This document shows positions 48,701-56,031 of a stretch of DNA of 61,069 nt, one piece after another (position 1 is the first letter of the stretch; each line of letters starts with the position of its first letter). The notes under the pieces are model-generated. The model was not told the DNA's origin. It saw only the letters and a list, made by a program, of their open reading frames with translations, and ran no database searches. Where the stretch lies: IMG/VR virus record IMGVR_UViG_3300032315_000228, positions 1 through 61,069 of that record; one strand, given 5' to 3'. Origin of the DNA: a virus. Made by a program: the position numbers and the translations under genes.

Positions 48701-50129
48701 CTACATTTTCTGTCTCCATCGGCTCAAGGCCGGGGATTGTTTGCTGTACGCCGGGTTGCTGATTCATTGCCTGCAACTCAAGCGCAATAGCTTTTTGCTT
48801 GTCGTCTTCGGCTTTCTGTCTGTCAATATTTTCTTGCTGCTTCTTCAACTGAGCGCGGATACCAGCCGTTTGCTGGTAGTCGGCCATAGTCTGCTTGTAC
48901 TCATCAGACTTTTTAAAGTTTTTAAGCGCAGTTTGCGCCGCATTTCGCGCTTCTATTCCAGCCAAATCGGTAGGGTCAACTTTGCTTTTGGCCTGTTCAC
49001 GCAAAGTAGCAAACTGTTGTTGCAAGTCGTTGTACTTGGCTTCAGCTTCCAACGCAAACTCAGGTGACTCACGAAGTAATTTTTCTGCGGCAGCTTGTTC
49101 AGCAGTAGCGGCTTCCTGTGCGGCACGGTCTTTCTCTTCTTGCTCCATCGCCTCCATACGCTTCTTGCGTATGTCCAAGGCTTGCTCTTGTTCAACTTGT
49201 TGGCGTGCGCCGCCAACTTCAGACATCCTACCCACAGCACCGATTGGCCCAAGCAGTCCAGCTTGATATGCAGTTTCGCCGTATTCTTTTAACGCATCTG
49301 GGCTACTAAGGGGTAACCCTGCTTGCGCCCGTTGAATAATCTGCTGCGTAATTTCAGTAGGAAGCTCAAGTGCCGCGCCAGTCGCAGTACCTTTGGCAAT
49401 TGTGGCCAGTATTCTTTCGTCAGCCAGCTTAGTGGCTTGTTCGGATGTACGACCGAGAAGCGTCTCAACAGGAAGGCCCGTCAGTTTGCTGACCAGTCTG
49501 CCGCCCAAGGGAATGAAGGTACTTGCGACATCAAGCGCGGTTTGGGGAGCGGCTGCTAGAGCAGCTTTACCTGTACTTACTTGTTGGCCTTCTGCTGCTT
49601 GGCGTTCTACGTTACCGCCCAACTGTTGCAAAAATGAGGGCGCAACTAAGCCGACACCACCACCAACAACTGAACCCACAGGCCCAAATGGTGAGCCTGC
49701 CAAAGCGCCCAGACGAGCGCCACCAACAGACGTAGCTAAGTTGGGTAACTGTTCTGAAATTGCGTAGGGTACTTGGCTGATGGCTTCGCCAGCCGCAGAC
49801 AACAAACCTTTATCTGCGTAGGCTTGCTTAACTTTCTCGAGACTTACTTGGTCAGCATAGCGTTTGCCAATGTCTTCGCCGCGTTCTAAACCGGCCCTAG
49901 CTGCTTCTTCTCCAGAGCCAAGCAGTGAACCAAGACCCGAGCGTAGCTGGGAGAAAGTAGACTCCGCACCTTTTTCAAGGCCAGCAATCAAACCTTCCTT
50001 GGGTTTCTGTTGGGGTTGTTCGGCTAGATGTTGCTGAAGAAACGCGATGACTTGTTCATCAGAAGCGCCTTCAGGGCCCTGTACGTCGTAGATTCGCCCA
50101 TCGGGGCCTTTAACGCTATATATGGGCAT
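42744..50129 (-). CDS. Giant polyvalent virion protein with zincin motif
   Basis: 2461 residues, the largest gene. N-terminus MPIYSVKGPDGRIYDVQGPE is a small conserved phage module. Hydrophobic Gly/Ala-rich stretch at about 125-175 (GGARLGALAGSPFGPVGSVV). Long coiled coils span roughly residues 320-1350. A domain with IAHEIAGHFG places the zincin motif HEIAGH at 1482-1487. Then a region with FLRKAVTASPLYAARQLFRD (LPD38-like, from memory) and a helical C-terminus. Such polyvalent proteins are carried in the head and injected with DNA; the protease and coiled-coil parts may help DNA entry or act on host proteins. Last gene of the late arm. Confidence 0.85.
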   Translation of the reverse strand: MPIYSVKGPDGRIYDVQGPEGASDEQVIAFLQQHLAEQPQQKPKEGLIAGLEKGAESTFSQLRSGLGSLLGSGEEAARAGLERGEDIGKRYADQVSLEKVKQAYADKGLLSAAGEAISQVPYAISEQLPNLATSVGGARLGALAGSPFGPVGSVVGGGVGLVAPSFLQQLGGNVERQAAEGQQVSTGKAALAAAPQTALDVASTFIPLGGRLVSKLTGLPVETLLGRTSEQATKLADERILATIAKGTATGAALELPTEITQQIIQRAQAGLPLSSPDALKEYGETAYQAGLLGPIGAVGRMSEVGGARQQVEQEQALDIRKKRMEAMEQEEKDRAAQEAATAEQAAAEKLLRESPEFALEAEAKYNDLQQQFATLREQAKSKVDPTDLAGIEARNAAQTALKNFKKSDEYKQTMADYQQTAGIRAQLKKQQENIDRQKAEDDKQKAIALELQAMNQQPGVQQTIPGLEPMETENVAPKPAEDIAAKRSEFMQKQQELAQLMDVHQRQESEAAAQGNIDLIKQLRPRREMLATEQNYINSQLEKLGPDEKAESLDGITGKIEKKQAQLKSLGGEGYDPVKADKLIAEIEALQERAKTAAPAQLRLDFGRATKEQVSETQPEFAARLTAAQEARRKALEEEYQQKIRPEIQGIQRIAGRKGEGPEMGIEIPTQGGEAGPEGSAAMGQMQQTLRGAKPGDQGELIYTAPEVDTTPPKVQKAPSEGFRLFARQGEPVRPNTSEDIAQRIASALAQPGLTDDTYAFLRRAENVLPRTDNQGVLSLLDKQLAKIERGEEGRARAGAPKPTTLQGFPIGETAVGKRVSDITKETLRGPSAKAQPLSLEEEITPLLEARERGAAEAQAGQLGLFPDEEKKLGYIKPDRAAFERFMRSPFVNKLRKALRTDQEALDRAKLAELKVKIKELEAKAKEMEKIRLDYSDAARTIQLNRDVGKQRRDINQIRAVMTDRVIERMELQGRLDELQKLRTDLINEGRALGDTVELPFLVDLNTVESKLHDLSIESAELNGALNTLEAQMKVEAAKITLARLNPQRVSKEALAEAKQNLLDAQRAAGVIESEAGKVVAKQTEEAARARRTAEAIAQAKSVQERIDLSKENQKRLESMYGEEARGQEYPAISEAKRASRALGKPVLSVAEQVDIKKNPLKVLGGYRSSITTIEKRLQESQKTSEEARMKEVQGLLEARNKLDKQYKDAKSADERSEIIPKLEEAENAYDKAVTELTSKPVTWKGMAQDIKELSAFYQKEQILEEKINNNQVRIPEERPSKGEIRKSPAQKRAVAAALQKEQNAEAAKRANAPTTSGEKLTRSEVQKASKAEKTVYSGRGIGQAELTKQDKERVDALLQKRASGKPLNAFEQAFVDQKTKFYPSGINAKAAKFRTATAGGGSSVEDVKRLAERITADWVIKPPIKVVANESGLPDRIREQAERDEKTGLIPGLYDPNTKTVYLVADNLQDANDVALTIAHEIAGHFGLQEILGGNYSKTMAELYTGNKTVRKLADAKLSKEPNLDRNTAVEEVLADMAETGAEPTPDTRSALRKIFDAIKAWFSSTGIKNISDNDVRRIVADARQYVIEGKRPNVVAGEYAPGEVLFRTKAKYVNPEFASAGAVTDKFVAKNRTFYDKVQANSTGLTFETQFVDRFAGFERLAKIMKPLVGTQMLYYLRMYDQRMNFVSQAVDNGALQIVEKTRKDGSIERIIEAGGGASIKNVVQILKQANPMVGNGEAVNRLFTMYMSAIRAEDKGFAALHFGEDLTAAELKQAKASVDNNPEVKKIFDAARAEYNQYNKDMMNFLAQTGAISKETAAALTKNNDYIPWYRQRNGTAELVIGSESPIKIGNIAEQPYLQELVGGDRPILDFMTSSVQNTNMLVDMGLRNISTKNAVIELANMDLAKIGKSKMAGPDIVRFKVDGEDRFAVINTDDAGVPAEVLVKGMEGIPTQMPGMFRLLGMPATFLRKAVTASPLYAARQLFRDSLAAPILVGADFVPVIGALRQLGKSATKETLERRGITGGQIFTGSSEDISKILRDIADDKSGWVQAFGKLEAINMEADATTRRAQYNSYINQGLSEMEATLMSLESMNFNKRGASPSVHMANSLIPFFNAQIQGLNVLYKAMTGKLPFNEKLKIQKKILLRGGMIAAGTLAYAAMMQDDEAYKNATPEQKYGNWFIRVPGVEEAVRLPIPFEIGYIFKALPEALYNSMVNEHGSEEAVKAFSSILKQVIPGGTSYGIPQAMRPAIEAGLGKSFYTGRDILSAQEKGLLPEDQFRENTSEVSKTIGRAAGVSPIILDSLVQGYTGAMGLAFVQAVGLGLTKSEGPEAAVKRLSNMPVVGSAFQPNDAGAIINRVYDRMNEFKKVENSVESLMNRGYKAEAMELLNTRGNEYAAAEIADYYTTTMRELTQYENAIKASNASPEQKRQQLDELRKLKIRFATTVEQATDKTIPR

Positions 50130-50146
50130 CGCTGCACATCCTAATT

Positions 50147-52369
50147 TTAACCGGGGCGTGACCCCACAACAGAAAATCCTCCGGCTGGGGCCGGAGTTCC
50201 CGCCGTCATTGTAGGCGTAATTCCATAAGATTGGTACGCTTCCATGCGATATTTATTTCGCATTTGTTCATACAAGTCGGGGGACTGAAGCAACGCCATT
50301 TTGTTGTTTTTAGCCCAAGCTTCTACAGCATCTAGCGCGGCTTTTTCTGCTAACGCCACGTTGTTTTTATCTTTGGCACCACGTTCATAAAAAGCAGCTT
50401 CGGCAAGCGCTTTCTTACCCATCGCTTTGCGATATTCAGATTCAGACATTCTGTTTTCGCGTTCGGATTTAGACTTTTCCTCCGCCTGTTGCATAGCCAG
50501 CGTACCCAATCCCGCTTCGCCAATATTGGTAAGCATGTTGGGAGACTTGCCCGCCATGAGTTGTAAGCCCAGTTGTAGCATCAGCCTGTTCATATCCAAG
50601 CCGCCTGTTTTTTCTTCGGGCGCGGCAGTAACAGTTTCTGGTGCAATTTCTGGTTTGGCTACTTGGACACCTTCCGTTTTGTTCTGTTGACCAATTTCAA
50701 ACTGTCGGAAGGCAGAATTTAAGTCGGACACACCACCTTGAGGCGTTTCAAATTCAATTTCAGGCTCAGTAGGCGCTATTGCTGCCAGCCCTTCTCCGGT
50801 TTGCACAGCAGTTTTTGTGTCGGTAGCAGCACGGGCGCGGTTCATCAATCTGGCGGCTTCGTCAGATTCACGCAAGTATGAAGCTTGTTGCAAGCGCTCC
50901 GCCATACTTGGCAGCTTCGCGGTTTCTTGGGCTGTACGTGCCGCCGCTTGGCTGGCGACAAGTTGATCCGCTGCTTGGTTGGCCAAACGTGCTTTTTCCA
51001 AATTTGCCGCGCTTTGAACCGTAGCTTCCCCTGCTTGTGTGACGGGAATTACTTGACTGCCTTGTTCAAGGACTTGGGCAGGAGGTGTTAAGCGTGGGGG
51101 TAGCTGTGCAGTTTGTGCAAGTCTTGCCGCTTCAGTTTCGGCTCTGAGTGCGGCAATTTGTTTCTCCGTCATACCCGCAGCAGGTACGAACTTTTCGTAT
51201 ATTTTTTCGCCTAGAGCAGCAAGTCCAGAGGATTTTGCCGCTTTTGGTAGTGCTGTCACTGGTGCCAACGGCGTTGGAGCCATTAGCGTATTGGAGATAT
51301 TGCGCTGTGTTTCTTGCGATAAACCCAGTCTGTCAGCGAGATTGCCAAAGAACGTACTCTCATCTCTTGCTGCGGGAGCCTGCACAGATTGACCGGGGAT
51401 TTGATTGATAGCGTTGTTACCGGTTAACGCAGTAATACCCGCATCTCTAGTAGGAGGTGCTTGCACAGATTGACTGGGGATTTGATTTATGGCGGGGTTA
51501 GTAGCGGCGGCTGTTGCAGTGCCAACAAAAGGAATCATAGAAGGCATACGTGCAGCTACTTGTTTCCCGTACTGAAAGGTTGTTTGTCCCTTATCTTCAG
51601 CAGAAGCAACGGCCTCCCCCTTTTGCGCTTTAGCAAGTCCTCCCGGGCCACCATAATAGTAAGCACCTGCTAACACAGGGTCTCCGCCTGATTTCTGCCA
51701 GCCTGTTGAAGCGTAACGAATGCCAGCCCGCATGTTTTCAAACGGATCAGCGCGGTCTTTTAATTCGGCGCCCTTACTTGAAACGTCCGTCCAAGCACCT
51801 TTAGTAACTTGCATAGGCCCCATTGCACCGGACTTATCGCGGGTGGGGGCGTTCAACGCTTGATCGGATTCTTGTGCATGAACAGATTTTAAAAATGCGC
51901 GTTGTGCGGGATCTTTAATGCCTTCAGCATCAAGCGCTTTTTCAAACATTTCGGGGCCGCCCTCAAATTGATACCCCTTCAACTGTTTATATTTTTTCTT
52001 TACGCCGGTAAACACGCCCTCAGCATACCCCGGTACTTCACCGCCATCATCAAACGCAACAATGCCGCCACCTGCCATGTTTTGCATATTGGGTGCGGGG
52101 AGCATAGCGATGCCTTGATCTTCGGGCATGGGCTGAGCCATCTCTTGCAAGTTCTGGTCAACTACCTTGGGCGCTGGGGGCGCTTGGGTGTTCTGCGCAG
52201 CACGCATTTGCTTACGGGTATTTGATTCTTGGAACGCCATAGGGAAGATGTACGGGTCGTTCTTGTGCATCTGGGCGTACTGAATCAACTGCTGATCCGG
52301 CATCATGCGCAACTGCGCCATGAGCTTGCTGGGGTTCGGTGCTGTGGGGTTTGAGATTGGGGCAACCAT
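50147..52369 (-). CDS. Virion lytic transglycosylase
   Basis: 740 residues. An N-terminal 120 residues are disordered; an SLT-type domain follows at about 135-250: SVHAQESD with the catalytic E167, GAMGPMQV (181-188), and ADPFENMRAGIRYAS, AGAYYYGGPGG. The rest is Ala/Gln-rich and helical with a duplicated AINQIPxQSVQAP segment (around 275-330). Such enzymes are ejected with the DNA and open the peptidoglycan for genome entry, as for T7 gp16. Placed between the giant polyvalent protein and the Gln-rich internal protein. Confidence 0.85.
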   Translation of the reverse strand: MVAPISNPTAPNPSKLMAQLRMMPDQQLIQYAQMHKNDPYIFPMAFQESNTRKQMRAAQNTQAPPAPKVVDQNLQEMAQPMPEDQGIAMLPAPNMQNMAGGGIVAFDDGGEVPGYAEGVFTGVKKKYKQLKGYQFEGGPEMFEKALDAEGIKDPAQRAFLKSVHAQESDQALNAPTRDKSGAMGPMQVTKGAWTDVSSKGAELKDRADPFENMRAGIRYASTGWQKSGGDPVLAGAYYYGGPGGLAKAQKGEAVASAEDKGQTTFQYGKQVAARMPSMIPFVGTATAAATNPAINQIPSQSVQAPPTRDAGITALTGNNAINQIPGQSVQAPAARDESTFFGNLADRLGLSQETQRNISNTLMAPTPLAPVTALPKAAKSSGLAALGEKIYEKFVPAAGMTEKQIAALRAETEAARLAQTAQLPPRLTPPAQVLEQGSQVIPVTQAGEATVQSAANLEKARLANQAADQLVASQAAARTAQETAKLPSMAERLQQASYLRESDEAARLMNRARAATDTKTAVQTGEGLAAIAPTEPEIEFETPQGGVSDLNSAFRQFEIGQQNKTEGVQVAKPEIAPETVTAAPEEKTGGLDMNRLMLQLGLQLMAGKSPNMLTNIGEAGLGTLAMQQAEEKSKSERENRMSESEYRKAMGKKALAEAAFYERGAKDKNNVALAEKAALDAVEAWAKNNKMALLQSPDLYEQMRNKYRMEAYQSYGITPTMTAGTPAPAGGFSVVGSRPG

Positions 52370-52378
52370 GATTGTTCC

Positions 52379-53719
52379 TTATTGCATTTTCAGCAGTGCC
52401 AACTCAGCTAATCCGGCGGGGCGTTTCTTTTCTTTGATTCGACCACCTTTGGCTTTACCTATGCCTGCAATACCAGCGGCAGTCAGACCCAAACCTCCAA
52501 GCTGTGAAAGTGGGTTAGGCTGGGCTTGATAGCCTTGCACGGTAGTTGACTGCATAGGCATACCACGCAACAAGTTGCTCATGTTGCTCAACTGCATCAT
52601 GGGGTACTGCTGCGCCGTAGCGTAGTTCTGAATCTGCTGGTTTAGGATTGCTTGTTGTTGCTGTTGTTGTTGTGAACCCATCTGGTTCTGCAACTTGTTG
52701 ATGTCCATACCCTGTTGGAACTCTTGACCACCTAACTGACCAAGTTGGCTTGCACCTTGTAAAGCGGTTTGGAGCCCCTGCATACCAAGACCCGCGCCGT
52801 ATTGACGAGATTGCTCGCCTAATTGCTGGCCTTGCATACGTAAACCAGCGCCATACTGACGAGATTGCTCGCCCGTTTGCTGGGCTTGCATACGACGAGC
52901 TTGGTCGGCATTGAATTGCTGCTGAGCCTGTTGAAACGCGGCATTCGAGCCTTGGGCCTGAATGTCCCCCATCTGCTGACCAAGATTACGCTCACGCTCT
53001 GCACGCATGATGGCATCGCGACCGCCACCAAAAGCACCGGCTTGGGTGGCTTGGGCTTGTTGTTGTGTACCTTGAATCGCAGACTGCCTAGCGGCTTCAC
53101 GTTTACCAATATCAGTAACACTTTGCTGATAGGGGTTCATGTAAAAGTCGGCTGCACCCTGATTAAACGTACCACCAGAGAACCTCCCGGGTTGGTAACT
53201 AGCAGCAGCAGAGAATTCTCCGGGCCTATAGTTAGTACCTAAACCGCCTATACCTGCGGCAAGGGCTAAGTCCGTGGCAGTTCCCAGTTGTTGGGACGGC
53301 TGCATGTTAGCAGCGCCCTGAAACGACTGTTCTTGCAGAGGAGAGAACCCCGCAAAATACTTGCTGGGGTCTTCACTAAAAGGTTTGTAACCTTTCAGGC
53401 CTTTTGGCACCATAGCGCCTTCCGTCCCCGGTATTAATCTTTTTTCAGTTCCAATTTGTACTCCGGGTGTACTACCACGATACCCGGTTGCCGGGCCATA
53501 GATAGGAACATCCTCGTATTGAGCTTCTGATGGCCCATATTCAAAAAGCTCCTGTTGTGCCGAGCCCAACATGGTCTCTACATAGGGGCGTGCATATTCA
53601 GGGATGTTTGTGTTGTATGAAGTGCTTGTTTGCGACCCCCCACCACCACCGCTGTCGCCTCCGCCGCCCATGTACCCGCTCAAAGGCAAAAGCTTGCGTC
53701 TCATGTCTAATATATTCAT
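52379..53719 (-). CDS. Gln/Gly-rich internal virion protein
   Basis: 446 residues. N-terminal Gly-rich linker, then YARPYVETMLGSAQQELFEY, a motif of phage internal or ejection-type proteins. The C-terminal half is Gln-rich with an 18-residue tandem repeat (GEQSRQYGAGLRMQGQQL and a second copy) and a run of eight Gln. The C-terminus is Gly-rich and basic (AGIGKAKGGRIKEKKRP). Likely part of the injected core together with the transglycosylase. ATGA overlap with the preceding GNAT-like gene. Confidence 0.7.
   Translation of the reverse strand: MNILDMRRKLLPLSGYMGGGGDSGGGGGSQTSTSYNTNIPEYARPYVETMLGSAQQELFEYGPSEAQYEDVPIYGPATGYRGSTPGVQIGTEKRLIPGTEGAMVPKGLKGYKPFSEDPSKYFAGFSPLQEQSFQGAANMQPSQQLGTATDLALAAGIGGLGTNYRPGEFSAAASYQPGRFSGGTFNQGAADFYMNPYQQSVTDIGKREAARQSAIQGTQQQAQATQAGAFGGGRDAIMRAERERNLGQQMGDIQAQGSNAAFQQAQQQFNADQARRMQAQQTGEQSRQYGAGLRMQGQQLGEQSRQYGAGLGMQGLQTALQGASQLGQLGGQEFQQGMDINKLQNQMGSQQQQQQQAILNQQIQNYATAQQYPMMQLSNMSNLLRGMPMQSTTVQGYQAQPNPLSQLGGLGLTAAGIAGIGKAKGGRIKEKKRPAGLAELALLKMQ
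52794..52894. repeat. 54-bp tandem repeat in the internal protein gene
   Basis: Copies start at 52794 and 52848 (GCGCCGTATTGACGAGATTG and GCGCCATACTGACGAGATTG). Each encodes 18 residues, so the copy number can change without a frameshift. Confidence 0.8.
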
Positions 53720-54123
53720 ATCTTCACCTCTACTATTGCATAGCGTTCTACGAAGCCAAATTTCTTTGCAAACCTTGCCATGACAGGTCTCACGGCACCT
53801 TGAATTTTAGTGGCCCCAAAGCCTTTTAAAACAACCTTTAACTTTTCCAGCATGTCGTCGCTGGTAATCAAGTTCCCACCCATTGCGGTAACAAACGCTA
53901 CCCGATCATTTGGGTAGTTTGAAAAAGTCACGGTAGCTGCGCCATGAACGTGGTTGTTCTCATCAACTGCTACCAACAGCGTCCACAAGTTTTTTGCCAA
54001 ATAAACTTTTATCTGGTCTACGTTGTAGTCGCCGCCCCCAAACTTTTCAGACGAAGCTATGTGCGCCTCAACAAGCGGCCAAGCTTGCGCTACATACTCA
54101 ACGGGGATGTGCTGAATAATCAC
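53716..54123 (-). CDS. GNAT-fold-like protein, paralogue 1
   Basis: 135 residues. Pattern of a small GNAT domain: N-terminal strand-helix (MIIQHIPVEYVAQAWPLVEA), central VAVDENNHVHGAATVTFSNY, and C-terminal GAVRPVMARFAKKFGFVERY (the GNAT strand-loop-helix). The acetyl-CoA loop Q/RxxGxG/A is not clear, so it may be a non-catalytic virion protein, as proposed for T7 internal protein gp13, which shares the length. Tandem with 54131-54538. Confidence 0.65.
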   Translation of the reverse strand: MIIQHIPVEYVAQAWPLVEAHIASSEKFGGGDYNVDQIKVYLAKNLWTLLVAVDENNHVHGAATVTFSNYPNDRVAFVTAMGGNLITSDDMLEKLKVVLKGFGATKIQGAVRPVMARFAKKFGFVERYAIVEVKI

Positions 54124-54130
54124 CCCAGCC

Positions 54131-54538
54131 TCACAACGGAATCCGCATCACCTGATGCGTTACTTTCAAACCAAGCTTCTCGTACATGTTTACCAAAGTG
54201 CCCTTAGCCCAAAGCTGCGCAGTTGTTGCACCTTGCAAACGCATCCACTTATACAGTTCTTCAATAACATGTGGGCGCACAATACCTTTGCCACCCATCA
54301 AGTTCCCATGCGCCACACGCTCAAGGGGGTAATCCATAAGATCGACCACTGCCGCACCAGTAATGCCTTCGCCCGGCTCGTCCCACACCAACAAGAACGT
54401 ACGCCCTGTGCGTATTGCATACTCGACCAGTTCTATTTTATTCAGGTCAGGATCAAGGTCAATTGCTTTCTGTATCAAAGGCGCAGCAATAGGCCACACT
54501 TGTGGCAACTCGTTTGGGCGAATTTGGTAAAGTGGCAT
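54131..54538 (-). CDS. GNAT-fold-like protein, paralogue 2
   Basis: 135 residues, exactly as long as its neighbour and of the same layout: MPLYQIRPNELPQVWPIAAP, LLVWDEPGEGITGAAVVDLM, AQLWAKGTLVNMYEKLGLKV. Similarity to 53716-54123 is clear in the opening helix (VWP versus AWP) and final strand. A tandem duplication within the internal virion module. Acetyl-CoA binding motif degenerate. Confidence 0.65.
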   Translation of the reverse strand: MPLYQIRPNELPQVWPIAAPLIQKAIDLDPDLNKIELVEYAIRTGRTFLLVWDEPGEGITGAAVVDLMDYPLERVAHGNLMGGKGIVRPHVIEELYKWMRLQGATTAQLWAKGTLVNMYEKLGLKVTHQVMRIPL

Positions 54539-54540
54539 GG

Positions 54541-55680
54541 TTAGGCTAAGTACTTATCTGCTTTGATCTGCTTGCCTTGTTTCTTGCTGCCTGTACGGGC
54601 TTGACGAACTCTGTCCATCATCTTGTACAACTGTTTAGCGCCTGCTTCAGACGAGCCATTACCGAGGTGAGAAACCACATCGGCAGGAATCACGAACTCT
54701 TCATTGGCTAAACGGGCAGGTTGCTTTCCCGCAATAGTGGCGGGGATATTGTCAGACATACCATCACCGGGCCCTTTGAGCATACGACCACCCTTAGCAT
54801 AGTCCGAATATCCACCCAAATCAGCAATACCGCCTTGAGCGTAACGTGGTTTGTAAGGGGTTGGGGAATTAAGTTTCTGCGGGGTATATCGAGCGGGGTC
54901 GTACTGAAACTTGCTTAACGGGCCCTCGTACGGTGTTGCACCCTCGGGTTCTTTTTTCTTTTTCAGCATCCCCATGATAGTGGGCGCAGCAAGACTAGCA
55001 ACACCGCCGTACAGCAGCTTGTCTTTTGGCTTCATTTCGCTGAAATCTTTGTAAAGTCCTTTAAATACGTCTCCCAACCCACCCAAAGGACTGCCTTGCG
55101 GGTTAATTTGTGGGTATTTCTTAGCCACTTCGGCTAATACGTCGTTGTCAAGTCGTAGCTGTTCTAATTTTTCGGGGGTGAGTTCTGGTACAGCTTGTTG
55201 TAGTACATTGGGATCTAACATATCGGGCGTAACGCCGCTGTTTACTAAATTGTTTGTCGCATACGCAGTTTCGATACCGGGGCCTGCGGTGGGAATACCA
55301 CTTGTAATTTGTGCTATTTGCTCAGGAGCCAGCGTTTCTAAAGCAGTAGCATTAAGCCCCTCAAACATTGCTGGTCTTAGTGTATTTTGAAGTTGCCCCA
55401 AAACCTCGGGGCTGGTTGTAGCCAACTGCTCAACCAGAGTAGGGACTCCCCCACTTAACGCCCCAGTTGCTGCCGTTCCTACCTCATACATTCCCGGTAT
55501 TGCGCTGGCCAACGACCCTAAACCTGCTGGTACTGCCGACATAGCGCCTGCAATTTCAGGAGTGAATGCCGCCAAGTTTGCCCCCGCAAGGGCGTTAGAA
55601 GCCATGACTTCGGAAGCAAGTGCAGTTGTGCCTAATTCTGCGGCGGCGGCTTCGGCAACAACGGGTTCAAATCCAGACAT
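54541..55680 (-). CDS. Ala-rich virion protein
   Basis: 379 residues. Very Ala/Leu/Pro-rich N-terminal 200 (LGTTALASEVMASNALAGAN, then VLQQAVPELTPEKLEQLRLD), a middle with YPQINPQGSPLGGLGDVFKG, and a C-terminal conserved segment (MSDNIPATIAGKQPARLANE, EFVIPADVVSHLGNGSSEAG) found at the C-terminus of several phage virion proteins. Probably a core or ejection protein. Confidence 0.65.
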   Translation of the reverse strand: MSGFEPVVAEAAAAELGTTALASEVMASNALAGANLAAFTPEIAGAMSAVPAGLGSLASAIPGMYEVGTAATGALSGGVPTLVEQLATTSPEVLGQLQNTLRPAMFEGLNATALETLAPEQIAQITSGIPTAGPGIETAYATNNLVNSGVTPDMLDPNVLQQAVPELTPEKLEQLRLDNDVLAEVAKKYPQINPQGSPLGGLGDVFKGLYKDFSEMKPKDKLLYGGVASLAAPTIMGMLKKKKEPEGATPYEGPLSKFQYDPARYTPQKLNSPTPYKPRYAQGGIADLGGYSDYAKGGRMLKGPGDGMSDNIPATIAGKQPARLANEEFVIPADVVSHLGNGSSEAGAKQLYKMMDRVRQARTGSKKQGKQIKADKYLA

Positions 55681-55713
55681 ATTTACCTCGTATAAAAGGG
55701 GTGGTTGATATTA

Positions 55714-56028
55714 TCATGGGGCTACCTTTAACACAAACGTTGTTGTGTCGTAGTAAACATCCCCAGTCTTAAGACTGCCCGCTGCTTGGTCAACCTGTGT
55801 TGGAAGACTAATCCGTAAGGTTCCGGGAGTCGTTGGGTCTGGCTGGCTAAAACTGAGCGCAGTAACAATCTTGTTGTTTACAATTTCCGTGGAGGCAAGA
55901 ATAGAGCCGGGATTGTCTAGTTGGTTAAAGTACAGGCGTATAGAACCAAGCAACGCCTCCATGTACTGCGGATCGTATTCATCCGGCGGGTTGGCTAAAC
56001 GCGGTGCGCGAAATAGGGGGTTGCTCAT
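55714..56028 (-). CDS. Small virion-region protein
   Basis: 104 residues. N-terminal LFRAPRLANPPDEYDPQYME, ALLGSIRLYFNQLDN is a short module seen before phage hub genes; the C-terminal part is beta-like (VYYDTTTFVLKVAP). It lies 3 nt after the hub gene and 33 nt before the Ala-rich protein gene. Structural role inferred. Confidence 0.65.
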   Translation of the reverse strand: MSNPLFRAPRLANPPDEYDPQYMEALLGSIRLYFNQLDNPGSILASTEIVNNKIVTALSFSQPDPTTPGTLRISLPTQVDQAAGSLKTGDVYYDTTTFVLKVAP

Positions 56029-56031
56029 TTT

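Noticed and set aside
44501-49767. Numerous frames opposite the 2461-residue gene
   Set aside because: Leu/Phe/Cys-rich mirror frames without ribosome binding sites; the leftward gene has coherent domains throughout.
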